DNA of 64,000 nucleotides from Antitrichia curtipendula (taxonomy: Eukaryota; Streptophyta; Bryopsida; Hypnales; Leucodontaceae). This document shows, piece by piece, positions 12,170 to 24,200 of the stretch. Within the stretch, counting starts at the first letter, position 1. Each line of letters starts with the position of its first letter. Location of the stretch: assembly GCA_951230915.1 (NCBI GenBank), contig OX579635.1, forward strand, positions 35,154,001-35,218,000. Direction: 5' to 3'. The notes beneath the pieces were generated by a model. It saw nothing but the letters and a program-made list of their open reading frames with translations, searched no databases and was not told where the DNA came from. The position numbers and the translations under genes were made by a program.

Positions 12170-12599
12170 TATACTTAATTTACAAATTTGACTATAAATT
12201 TTTTATAATATTTTAGATTTGCTTAAAAAATATAAATGATTTACAATGTCATATCAAATCTTAACAACTAAAAGTCAAAAGTGCTAAAACATAAATGCAA
12301 GCTTGAGCCTAATCCAATTGCATCCCTCATAGTTGAACCCAATTTTGCTTTGTTCCATCTTAGTGCCATCAAAGTTGTATTTCTTTTCACATAGAAAAAT
12401 GTTGAGTGCAGAATAAGGGATAAAATGATTAGAATTGGATTGCAAAATGATAGTTTTATGATTTCAATTGGGAATTCAATAGATGGCATGAAGTTTATAC
12501 ATTTAGCAAAAGATGTATTGATACTAATTTTTCCACAACCTTGAAGTACACTTTCAAATTATTATAGCTACAATTAAAGGGATTGAAAAAAACCCATAA
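12170..12599. other. Short AT-rich spacer
   Basis: No gene or clear repeat seen between the two MITEs. Confidence 0.3.
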
Positions 12600-12920
12600 A
12601 TGGGCAATTTCGTTAAAATGGCATATTCCGTATGCCATTTTCAGAGCGACCACTTTGAACTGCGAAAGTGACATCTACGAGGGCTATAGATTACATAAAT
12701 CTTTGTCATATATAGATTTCAGAAATCTAGCACTAATGTACATTTCAAATCGCGCGGTCTGAACTTTGAAAGCAACATCTATGAATATTGTAGATTTCAG
12801 ACATCTATAAGTGGTTTAGATTTCAGAAATCTAGGACAGTTGAACATTTCAGAGCGGCCGCTCTGAACTCTAAAAACTGCCAAAGTTACGGAATTTCGCC
12901 ATTTTAACGAAATTGCCCAT
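12600..12920. mobile_element. 321-bp inverted-repeat element with 23-bp perfect termini
   Basis: Positions 12600-12622 and 12898-12920 are a perfect 23-bp inverted repeat (outer bases ATGGGCAATTTCG). After a short gap the match continues as ATTCCGTA. Both flanks read ATAA, a candidate 4-bp target duplication. The interior holds repeated short palindromes of the type TAGATTTC-AGAAATCTA and a perfect CAGAGCGGCCGCTCTG palindrome. There is no open frame. Its superfamily is not assigned. Confidence 0.72.
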
Positions 12921-13736
12921 ATAAGCATTGCAAAAGATAAGAATAGTCTTCCTTCGTGATCCACAAAAGACATTGATATATATATTTGCTTCAAATGACA
13001 ATCAATAAAGTTAGTTATTTTCCTCTAATATGCATGAATCATTGATCCAAATATACATAGAATACTCTTTATTTGTTTATTTTGTTGCAAAATAATATTA
13101 TAAGAATGCAATACACAATGAACAAAAGAAAAAACAATGGATTATTGTACCTTAAAGTAGTCAATCTAACCTAACTTAACCCTTAAATGGTTGTAGTAAA
13201 CAATATACAACCAAGTATACATTAGTCATGCTATTTGGTTTAGAACACAAATTATTTACTAAAGTATATCAAGACATACACCTTGGGATAGTTGGGTGTT
13301 TGTAGTATAGACATTTCATTCACTCAGTGGAAACCCTTCATTGTGCACTATCCTCAAAACAATTATGCTCAATGTACAATTCTAACAAGAAATATATATA
13401 GTGTACCATCTGGAAATGAAACGTTTTTTGATATAATATACTAAAATAAAATATGCTCAATGCAAAAGATTGAAATGAAAATGCTTGATCATGCATTGTT
13501 TTTGAGTAGATAGTAGTCAGTGTAGTCACTCAATGTGTCAAAGCCTCAATTAATAAAATTGAAGCCAAGTACCTTTGTGAGGTTCTTAATTATTGATTCA
13601 GAATTCAAGAATACAAATATCAATGTCAACTTACATTGTTAAATAAAGATATAGGATAATCTACATCCTTATCAACATCTATATTTGTTGTTGATTTAAT
13701 TGTAGTTGTAGCCATATTTGTATGTCTTTGAACTTT
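12921..13736. other. AT-rich spacer
   Basis: No gene, RNA gene or repeat recognised. Confidence 0.3.
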
Positions 13737-14641
13737 TTAACCTCTAAAACACTGAACTGCCTTTTTTTGGCAATATAGCAATTTTGGGTAGCTCACTATT
13801 AATGGAATTTCTATTATTTTTTTTGAAATTTTTACACAACATGTGCATGAGGAATCACTTGAAGGTGCAATTTCATAACTTTTTACTACATGGTTTAAAA
13901 ATTATTGCATGATAGGTAATTTTCATTGCTTAGTGGACAACACAAAAAAATCACTTTTTTAAGAAATAAAAATTTAAAATTGTTTTCTCAAGATTTATAT
14001 ACATGTGGAAAGCTTTCAATCATTCCATTTCAATTAATGAAATGAAAGTTATAAGGTAGTTAGAGATTCTCTACTCCAAAATAAACTTTGAAGTCCTTTA
14101 TTTAACTCAATTTTTAATATTTTTTGAAAAAAATAAAATCATAGGATGTAGATTGTTTATTACAACATTACAACCTTTTGAATTAACATTTTATCAGTTC
14201 CATAACTAAATTCTTAACAATTTAGTATTTTGAATCATTTTTTGCTTCTTTCTATTTACTACAGAGTATATTTTCCTTGTATGTTGTACAATTCCAAATA
14301 ATCTAAAAAATTTCAAGCATGTAGCCATCTTGCCTTGAAGAATAAATCCAAAGAAGCACCACCATTTTAGACATTTTTTCATACAAATGTGACCTTGTGA
14401 AGTGCAATTGCCCATTTTTTTGCAGGGCCCAATAAAGGATTTTTGTCACTCCAAATGCTAATATCTTGCAATCTACAGAGTGGAAATTTTCTGAATTTTT
14501 TTTTACATCTTCTCAAACTAGTGTACCACAACAACCTATGATTGCATGTGTCCAAAAATGATTTTCTTTTTTTCTAAAATTTTCTATTTGTACTAGAAAT
14601 GGCAGTTTTGGAGCATTTTTGGTGAAACATTTAGGAGTTAA
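13737..14641 (-). mobile_element. Family A element, copy 3
   Basis: 905 bp with TTAA at both edges. The left end reads CCTCTAAA and the right end TTTAGGAG. The body is the reverse-complement relative of copy 8 (48947): both carry a block ending in GGCAGTTTTGGAG or its complement, and a block encoding no protein around a run AAAATGG. Similar size and content make these two a subfamily. No intact open frame. Confidence 0.7.
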
Positions 14642-17101
14642 TCTTCATATTTTGTACCGAGGACAACTCCTTTTCTCATATGGGATGGCTGGTGTTTTTG
14701 AGGGGATAGTCATCCTTCCTATATTCTTGGGAACGGCCAAATATAGAAAACCGTAGAAAGCCAAGTCAAATGGAGAAAACCCTAGAATATTGCAAGTCAT
14801 CTTCACGGACTCTTTGGCAATTCAAAGTGAATTGCTCTTACTTCTCCATCGCAATCGTCTTCTCCAGTTACTCTTGTTCATGTTATCACTCTTCTTCAGG
14901 CTTCTCCCGTATTTCAATTACCAAATTTATTTATTACACTGTTTTGAGAGGTTGCAAATTTTTTGTTGTAAGGATGTTTTTGGTACTTCATCACGAAATG
15001 GCTTCACATTATTGCCGGTGAGCACGATCTTCGTTTTGAAGACCATCATCTGGATCGCATTGTGGAAATTTCTGAGTACCACGGTACGTCATGACCAGTG
15101 TGACCTGGAAACTGAGTATTCTCTCGTTCTCCGGTTTATAATTCAGGAAGGATGTGAACTTTATGAAAACGTTTTGAACGCTTTCTATTCTTTTGTTTGT
15201 GTATCAATGGTGCTGCATTTCGGGATACGTATGATTGTCATTCTTTAAAAATAAATCGATTGATTTTTTTGGAAAATGTAGCAGCGTCTTGTTATGAATG
15301 GCACAAAATTTTGCAAGATCTTACTGCCACTTGAATGATTACGAGCTGGATGACCATTAGAGCCAGGGGAATGCGATATTTTCGTCATCTTGACCGTAGG
15401 TTCAAAAACATTCACAGATAAGGTATCCATCAATGACCAGCTATTGAAAGTTGAATCGCACACGTATGTAGTATCAAGATTCCGTGCCTTCTTTGAACAG
15501 CAAAAGTTGAGGAGCTTTATATTTTGTCTTTGTAGTTGGAGTATGCCCTTGTGCAACAGTTTGAGAAGTTTCTCGGTGATAATTGCATCCCTTGATCAGT
15601 ATGTGAATCTGAGATTTCCAGATCGTTTATTTCAAGCATTCATTGCAATTTTAAAGAAGAATTAGAGAGAAACTGCGATCGCCGTGAGTAGGTCGATCAT
15701 ACTTCGATCTTCAACAGGCACAGAAGCAGATCTCAAGGAAGACAGCTCTTGCAGCCTATTTCGGAAAAGCTAGAAGGTAATTTTCGCCTCCTCCAAAATC
15801 TTAAGAACTCTGCATTCAACATGGTTTGGTTGAGTGAGCCCTTTAAAAGATCACTGCCTCCACTGTGTCTGACCAGAATTCATGAAGTTTCCGTAGATTC
15901 CAGCTGCCTTCTGTTCAGCAAGAGCAATTGGATTTCTCGTGCTTTTTCACATGTTGAAACCTATGATTCAGATAATGACTTGCGATGGAGTCTGCCAATA
16001 TTCAGGAGCTGTAAAAATTTCGGTATGAGAGGATGGTGACGTGAAGGTACATGGTGCACTCTATCTATTGATATCTTGTGACTGATCGACTTTTAGTTGT
16101 ACCTTATTTCACGAGGTCTTCGTTCATCAGTTACCAGTTTCAACTTTATTCTTAGAATTTTGGAATTGTTGAAGCCAAAGGATTGTCGTTGCAGGAGTAA
16201 TACAATCAGCCTTGCTCCGTAATGAGCTAGTGCAGGCTAAGTAGTTCCCGGAGCTGATTTCCAAACTCAGTGTACTAAACCAAACTGCCTGCTGATCCTC
16301 TTATCGGACAGCGTTTAATTTTCATTAGAACTTCAGCTGTCCGAAAGTATGCGTGTGTTTCCACATCCAGGTCTTTTGAACACACGTGTTGTAAATCTGG
16401 TTTCAAAGGTTCTTTCCGTCTATAATTCTTACATTTTGATATTTCACATCTCTATATTATCGAATTTCTTGATTGGCGTTCTATTGAGAAATCATCTGAA
16501 GTAAGGACTTGAGAGCCCGCTTCAGAGTGAGGATCAGATGCAACAATGCCATTGCAGGCCGAGCTCTAATTCAATTTCGCTTTCCTAGACTTAGGGTTTA
16601 CTTTTTGAGGAGTTTCTGAGAAAATATTTTTCAATTGCGAAGCACATTCACATTGGAATGAATTGTGCAGCACTGGACACTGGACACTTGGAAATTTTTT
16701 AGCTGTGTCTTTGACGGAATTAGAGATATTAGTGAGGATAAGATCGCATCTTAATATGAAATGGAGCTGGACCTTGATGTGTTTCCAATTTTAGAGACTT
16801 TGTTTTTATACCCTGTGTGTTATCTCTTGTGGTACTGAGGTATGTGGAGCTTTCTCTATGCTAAATATGTGTTTCCAGAATCGTGTGAAGAATTTTTTCC
16901 ATCCCCATGGAGGCAAGTGCGATTGCGACGCTCGCAACGCAATTTTCAGTTAAAAGAACTTGTCAGGGAGAAATACTACTTCATGAGTGATGTGATATTG
17001 TTATGTGACCTATTGCAGGTGAATTATGGATCAACTGGCGAGCGGACTATATTCCAGATGCTTCGAGTGAGAGTGCGGAGGTTTACACGAGGTTTATAGA
17101 A
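14642..17101 (+). promoter_or_regulatory. GC-richer leader/promoter-like region before AWPM-19-like gene
   Basis: Base composition shifts at about 14700 from spacer-like to gene-like and stays so up to the AWPM-19-like ATG. Several short open frames occur (for example 14790-15248 and 15749-16039), but none resembles a protein I know and none joins to the next with consistent phase. Acceptor-like sequence TATTGCAG ends at 17018, and the frame is open from there into the ATG at 17102, so a spliced 5' leader is possible. Promoter, long 5' UTR with introns, and a separate non-coding transcript are all open. Confidence 0.4.
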
Positions 17102-18141
17102 ATGGTTTTGGGGGTTGGAATCGGCTTTGCGCCGCCACTGTTGCTGTTCAACTCCATATTGTACCTGACAGGGGCCGCCCTCGCCGCCTGGGCTTTGAAC
17201 CGAAACATCGACAGCCAGAACGAGCTAACCCAAAACGATATTGGTAGGTCTGATGATCGAAGCAGGTTGAGATAGCCGACTGTTTTCCTGCAGGGTTCAT
17301 TAACTTAGTTCATTATCTTGCTCAATAAATTGATGCCGAGTACCTTGGATTTTCGGGAGGCCTTCTGAATTTTTTTCTGGTTTCCGACACAGGCGATTAC
17401 GTGACGACATGGTTCTTGCCGATGGCAATAATATCCTGCATGGTGGGTTTGGCGTCGGTGCTGGCAGGTGTCCGCCATATCTGTTTGTCGAGAGCTGAAA
17501 GCCTTGCATCAGCGGCAGCTGCATCCCTGATTGCTTGGGTCCTTGATCTCATATCCTTGGGGTTAGTGACCTCATGCTTAGAGAAAATTAATTTCCTATT
17601 TTCTTATGTTGCATTCCTTAGTCTATGTAATTAATGAGTTCATGTGCACAGATTTGCAGTAAAGGAGGTTGAAATCAGTGGTGGCTACCGCCCAGGAAGA
17701 TTGGTAAGAAGTCCATCATGCCCATGTCGATCTAATTATCATGCAACTATCCCAGATTGAATGTATTTCTTCAGTTGAATTACTTGGGTGTCCTATTTAA
17801 TTAAGTAATATCTATGTCATGTAACTTATGGAATGATAAATACTGATCATTGAGATTTTTGAAGCTTTAATATTTTCTAGATTATTGTCTTGAAGTGATT
17901 GCAGAAGGTAGTTGAAGCTTTTGTAATTGTTTTGGCCATATTGGAACTGTTCAATTTTTTGCTCCTCCATGATGCAAGTAGTGGTACTGTTTCCATCAAC
18001 AACAATTTCTTCAATCAAGGCAATCCAGCATATAGGCAACCCAGTATGTTCAATCACCCGACCATGTTCAACCAGGTTGGTGCTCATGTGCATCATCATC
18101 ATTCTCAGGGATCTATGATGCAACAACCTATGGATCTATGA
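17102..18141 (+). CDS. AWPM-19-like four-helix membrane protein
   Basis: AWPM-19/PM19-like proteins are small plasma-membrane proteins of plants, often induced by ABA, drying and cold; the molecular activity is unsettled. Four exons fit in phase: 17102-17243, 17393-17561, 17652-17703 and 17905-18141, giving 199 residues. The start is chosen because the family typically begins with a few residues before PPLL and ends its first helix with WALNR, as here. Helices lie at about 8-32, 54-75, 85-106 and 126-143. Family wording is clear in SLASAAAASLIAW (84-96), GFAVKEVEI (104-112) and KVVEAFVIVL (122-131). Unusual points are Asp99 inside the third helix and an Asn/Gln/Met-rich tail with a cluster of five His in six residues (HVHHHH). 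AATAAA occurs near 18289 as a possible poly(A) signal. Identity is strong, function only by family. Confidence 0.9.
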
Positions 18142-19288
18142 CACTTACTGGCTATACTGGACATTAAACGTAAATGATTTGTCTAGCTTTTCTTATGGCT
18201 TTTATTTGAAGGGGGAACACTGTATGTTTTGGTATTTGTAAATATACTTGCAAGTTTGATAAATTGATGCTCCTATTGTTCGATGATAATAAAATCCTTT
18301 TTAATCATTAGACAGTAGAGTTCTGGTTTGCCAAAAACGAGAGGTCAAGACTGGAGATTTTGCAGCAGTCATTTTAGATGAGCATAAGTTTCAAGCACTT
18401 TGCAGTGACAGGAGCTCCCTACACAATTCAATGACGAAAATATTCATTAGAGACCCCACTTGAGTTCGAAGAGGCGTTGATCATTTACTGAATTTTACAA
18501 ATCTGAGTAATTAACGGACATAATAAATCCAATGACTGTTGGAGGTAAACTGTGCCATTTTTTTTTTTGACAATTAATTTTATACCCAAACATCTCTTTC
18601 ACAGCCTCACTTACGCTCTCATCACCTACGGACAAGAATTCAAGTCTCAGCCTGTACGGACCTTGCAGGTTTGATCTACACAAAGGCTCATTTCATTGTG
18701 TCCATGGAATAATGTCAGTTTGTCTTGAGCTTCTTTGCATTTTTGAAGTTTGCTCTTGTTCAAGTATTCATGGCGGTGTATGAGGATTAGGTGTACTCTA
18801 CTGATGTAGATTAGATACATTTTTCTCATATCAAAATGCAGACGAGGTACACATAATCACTGTCTGCACCATTCCATGCCTGATTCCTTGGTTCTTCAGA
18901 GTTGTGCTATGTTGAAAATATCTGGAATCAATTTTCTTATGGTTCACGATGTAGTTGGTATTGAGGACAAACTGCGCAGTTGGGGTTGGGAGCATAGTCC
19001 AATGCAGATTGTTGTTTGACAACAATTATTGGAGAAATTGATTGACGCAAATTTTTCTTTCTCTAACTCCATTAGGGGAACAAGTTTTGGAAATTTGAGA
19101 CGAAGTGAATTAAAGTTTGGTAGCTCACTGTTCACTCTAAAATAGAACGAAGATAGTTTGGGATGCTTACTTTGTTGTTTCATTTCTCCCTCCCTTTAAC
19201 TCGATTTGCAAGGAGCTTATCCAAACGATTCATGCTGAACCCTGTGAATATTCACTGATAATGATAATTCTGAAACATCGAAGCTTGC
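18142..19288. other. AWPM-19-like 3' UTR and spacer
   Basis: The first 200 bases probably carry the 3' UTR. Beyond that no gene or repeat was recognised up to the family A copy. Confidence 0.35.
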
Positions 19289-20110
19289 TTAACCCGTAAC
19301 TGCCTGGGCGACCATATATGGTCGACCTGAAATTTCAGGCTCATTTTGCAGTGGGCAGTTAAAAACGTTTGACCGTTTAAAAAAAATTTACGGGCAGTTT
19401 TGAGGGTTAACTATTGAAAACTTTCATTTTTCACTGAAAAAGGTTAATATTTGATTTTCTAGAGGTCCTCAACTACATATATGTACCATTAGTGAAGAGT
19501 AAAGCTTGCCAATTTTACTTCATTTCTCGGTTTTGAACAAAGTTCATCAATTTCACTTGATTTGAGATCTAAAAAATTGTACATATTCATTTGCTTTGAA
19601 AATGGTCCCAATGGAAAGAGTAAAGTGTTTTCGTGATTTTCACTGTTTGACAATTTAAACATGCAAGTGTTGATTTGGAGTTTTTTGCAATTTTCACTTA
19701 TCAAACAAAATTGCATTCCAACAATTACAAGGTCGACTGTATAATGAGTTTGATAGCTTTTCATGTGAAATTAAGTTTTTTGAAAGTGCATTGTAGTGTA
19801 CTAACACTATTTGTAGTTGTTCATGTCACTTCCCATCCCAAAAAACTTTTATATGCAAATTTCAGCAACATAGTGGGGAGGGACAGCACACTAAAAATAG
19901 AATGCATACTTTTCTTTTGTTATAATCTCACAACTCCTAATGAATTTTATACTCAAAATTGGTTTACGTACTAACAAGCAAGCTCTAGAAACATCTATGC
20001 GGTCAGATTTCGAAAAAAATAAATTTTGCTTCATGGGGGATAACTACTCTCCTATGCTCTTTTTTCATAGGAAAAACACCCTTGGAAAGGCTTAGGCACT
20101 TAGGGGTTAA
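19289..20110 (-). mobile_element. Family A element, copy 4
   Basis: TTAA-CCCGTAACTG at the left and CTTAGGGG-TTAA at the right. The right end keeps the AAAACACCCTTGG block seen in copy 1. The interior shows little resemblance to the other copies, so this may be a distinct subfamily using the same ends. No coding capacity. Confidence 0.6.
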
Positions 20111-21217
20111 TCAATCTCTGAATTTACTTCATCAAAAATTCATGAAAGACCCACTCGAAGAATCAATGTGAAGGAGCCGGCAAGGTACATATCCAAGACT
20201 CATGTTAGAGGGTCATCCACTCTAGATTCAATGACGACCTTCCCCTCAGTGGAAAAATCACCATGTGAGGCTGATTGTTAGGTAAGATATTGGAGAGGGT
20301 TCCAAAAGTTGATCAGGTTGATTTCCCCTGGAGATTACATATCCAAGCTAACATACGTTGCGAATGTCCGGCCAGAAAAAAGTGTTGCGTTTAGGTGTTT
20401 TTAAGTAAGAGTGCCCAACAAAAACCTCGACAATCGAGCCCATTGTAGGTAGGATTATATAAGTCGACCACTCCCATTACGTCCATAATGTCCACAATTG
20501 GCTCCTTCATGGTATGGACATTTGCCCACATTTTCGTGGTTTGCTGGTTGAGATGGTGTTTCATGATCACTGCTTCCCAATTCAAAGTCTCTGGACGCAA
20601 TTAAACAAATAGTAATAGTAAACAAACTCATAGCCTTCCAAATTTTATCATAATAGTAATATATTTGTTGGGTTTTCTTAAGAAACAGGAACTGGATAGA
20701 ATGCACCAGAGCTTGTTCCGAACCGCATTTGAGAATCGTGTACAACTTTTGAAGCCAAAATTCATCTGTTGATGTCCATGCCGGGCATCAGGTCCAAAAT
20801 AGCGAGGCAATGCAACGAATAAAAACCTAGAAGACGGAAGACGTATCTTTTCATGAGACATTTCTGCTCCAAGCAAATGCCAGATAAAAATCATCAAGCG
20901 AGATCTTGATGTGAAATTTCCAATAATAAAAAAGAGCTCAAACATGACCGAGTATACGTGTCCTTTTTGTACAAGTTAACGACCCAGATTCTCCGTAGCG
21001 AAGAAACTCCCAAGCGCAGGAGACCAAAGATCTGGCCACGGAGGTATGTTCTACAATCACCATCACCTGAACTACCAAAGGACCTCCTACATGTGATCAA
21101 GATGCAACTTGACTTCAATCCAATCCAACGAGGCCCCAGCGTTGAGAATCCGGGTTCTGAACAGTAGGAAATCAAGCAGTTGTCTGCCTAAAGAATCAAG
21201 TAACCGCCGACCACGAG
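20111..21217 (-). other. Downstream region of the kinesin gene
   Basis: About 1.1 kb of moderate GC content after the kinesin stop codon. It contains random open frames only. It probably includes the kinesin 3' UTR; no further gene recognised. Confidence 0.4.
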
Positions 21218-24200
21218 CTAACTTGCACGGACGCCCACAGCAGTCTGACGGTGAGGAACCCCAATCTCACATGCATTCACTTTCGCAGCGAATCTAAGAG
21301 AACACAATGATTCGTTCAAGGACTTCGATTCAGGCGAGATGTTGACGAACATCAATGTCTTTGAGTCTCCTCCAAGGCAAGGCTGAAGCAGCAGACAGGT
21401 AAGATTCCGGTTAGTCAAGATACGAACACTATTCAGTATGAACATTTTGTGTGACGGATAGTTAGATGCGCGTTGTGTAACTTTCATGTCAGTTCAGAAT
21501 ACTTCAGAAACCCCTTGGGAGAACTGATCTACAAGACAGACAGTATAAAAAGAATCTGACAACACTGGGGTGGTCTTGGAGTTTTTACTGCACGGAAGGA
21601 ACTCTAAGAGCGAATGCATTGATAGTGCTAGCTACGTGTGAGACGAGAAATACAAATCCAGAGGTAATTATCTGAAATAGTTGTCCGGACACGAAATACA
21701 ATCAACGAGGTGACGAGGACTCAAAAGTCTTTCAAAAAGTCGCTTAAGATATCGTACTTGGAGAAGATAGGTGAGCTTTGAGTTCCGGAAAGGAACATGG
21801 GGGTCTTTGTTGGCAATTGCCATTATAACATCACCCAAGCTCGCCAAGCTCTTGTTGATAGCCTGCGCACATACAACTTAGTCAACACTCGACCACAAAT
21901 AGACCACCATTCAAAGACAGACCATATTGCATCTCTACTAGTCCGCTTATGACAACTCTAATAGTCCATCATTAATTATGTTATGCAAGAAACAGAGGGC
22001 AGGTTCAGGGAGAGAATCGGAGTAGCACCTGAGTTTCTTTCAGACGGTCTCCAGTGGCACCACTGCGAGAAAGACGTTCACTTCCAGCTAAATCGATGAG
22101 GTTGAGAACTCCGTGTACGGCTTGTTCGGTGCCCTATGACACGGGTCAAAAACTTAGACAACAGAACACTGAGGGACCACCACAAGTATTAAAACCAACG
22201 GGTTTCCATTTACACAATGTACTCCAGGAAAAATTGCACTCCATACTTCATCAAAGACAAGACAATCACCTCATTTACACCAGATATTCGTAGAGTAAAG
22301 ACGCAATGGCTGCGAGACGATTGCTCATTCATGTTCGTCTTACTCGTAGACCTGAAGCCATACGAAATCACACAAACGTCAAATGATGAACCTCAATGAC
22401 AGTAGTCGGGTGAGAGGACATCCATCAGAAAAGACACATCACAGTACCTCTGCTGAGACGCGCGGTGAAGGAGACTAGACACCTCTTTCCATGTAGCGAC
22501 TTCCACGAGGTTCAGGTCTGAAACGCTAGTGTTGCCGTTTACGTCATGCTTCACCACGTACATCTGCTTGGTATCCCCATTTACTGGTCCTTTCACCAAC
22601 AAGTCTCGAATGGTCTCATTGTAGATTTCCAACATTGATGCCTGCAGAGCAATAGATTTTGAGGTTATGACATGATACTCGAACCCTGCCTTCTTAACAA
22701 GGGACGTAGATGGATTGTACAGGCACCTGCATGGAGAACTTCCAGCCTTGAGATATGAGGGCCTGGCTGGACTCGAACACCTGCTCCAAAGAACGGGGAA
22801 TAACGCCTCCTTCGTCAGGAATATCTGGATTGCCAAGCATTGTGTGCGTCTTTCCAGATCCGGTCTGTCCATACGCGAATATGCAAACCTGGACATACCA
22901 ATTGAGAGACACTATTTATGGACCATAACAGGAACAGGAACAGGGAACAGCATTAACACAATGTACTACTTCCTATTCTCATCGAACTGAAACTCAAGCA
23001 CCTATCTGTAACAGGCACCACAACAGAGAGAAATAAATCTTTACCTTGTAACCATCAAGAGCGCTTTGTACCAATTGAGAAATTTCTTCGAATACACCAC
23101 CTTGCTTTACTTCGGGCCCAAAAACTTTGTCGAATTGGAAACAATGCTTCGATCCCCCTGCTGCTGTCAAAACAAGAGTGGAAACTAGTTATCTTAGGTG
23201 GGAATTAGTGATCTTTGGTGTCCCAGGTGATGTGGACCATGGTTATTATAACGAATCATATATCAAGAAGAAATGTGCGAAACTGTCAAAATCAATCACA
23301 GCTTCGTAGTGAAACTACATAAGGTCTTAAGTGCTTTTACCTGATGATTGAAGAAGTTCAATTGCACGACCTTGTAGTTCAGTAGAAGAAGGATATTGCA
23401 CAGTTGGTAGCTCGTTACCGTCCTCTTCTTCAATCATTAAGGGCCTTACTCTACAGAATACTCGGATGTTACCCTTCAGCTCCTGTGCAATCCAATCCCA
23501 CAGATATGAATCATGCAGGGAGATATGACAAGTACTAACGATCAAAAACGGGAAGTGCCTTTAAACCAATAAGCCAGTGTCTCCTTACCAGGATGGTATT
23601 ATGCAATTTCCTCCGCAACAGCTCACCCTCCTTCACCTTCTGCTCTGCTTCAGCTAAGCACTGGATGACCTCTTCATACTTCATGATCTGGCTCTCACAC
23701 TCACCACGACGAAGTTCTAGTTGACATTCAGCGGCCTCCAGCTTGCGTTGCGCAACGTCAAGTTGTTGACGTAGGGCTCTGATGTGCTCATTTGCTGAAG
23801 AGTAGCTCTCCTGCACAAATCAATCAGTGTTTACTGCCTACCCTGAAGAATCACGGAGAAGTGAAACGACAGAATTGCGGAGCACACAACGCGACCTCAG
23901 GGTTTAGAGGTCTTACCTCAAGTGCAACGGCTTTGCTACTTATGAGTTTCAATTCCACCACTGACTTTCCAGTGCAATCCTTATACATCTCGTTCTCTGC
24001 CGTGAGTACGGATATCTGCACCCCCAACGTATAAACAAACCTGAGTGCCAAGACTACATTATGAAAAGCAGAAGCCTCAGGAGTCTTTTGAAGGGGCTGT
24101 AGATTCAAAGTTCAAGCCATTCGGAGAACCTGACTAGCCAGTTGATCACGATCGTCCGAAAGGCGTAAAAGCTCCATGCGCAAACGGGCTGAATCCTCAA

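Noticed and set aside
15390..16039. Two adjacent open frames (91 and 96 codons) as a separate gene
   Set aside because: No conserved motif, no consistent splice join between them, and no likely start context.
17019..17101. N-terminal extension of the AWPM-19-like protein upstream of 17102
   Set aside because: The frame is open for 28 codons after an acceptor-like site, but that is expected by chance about one time in four, and the family starts at the equivalent of the 17102 ATG.
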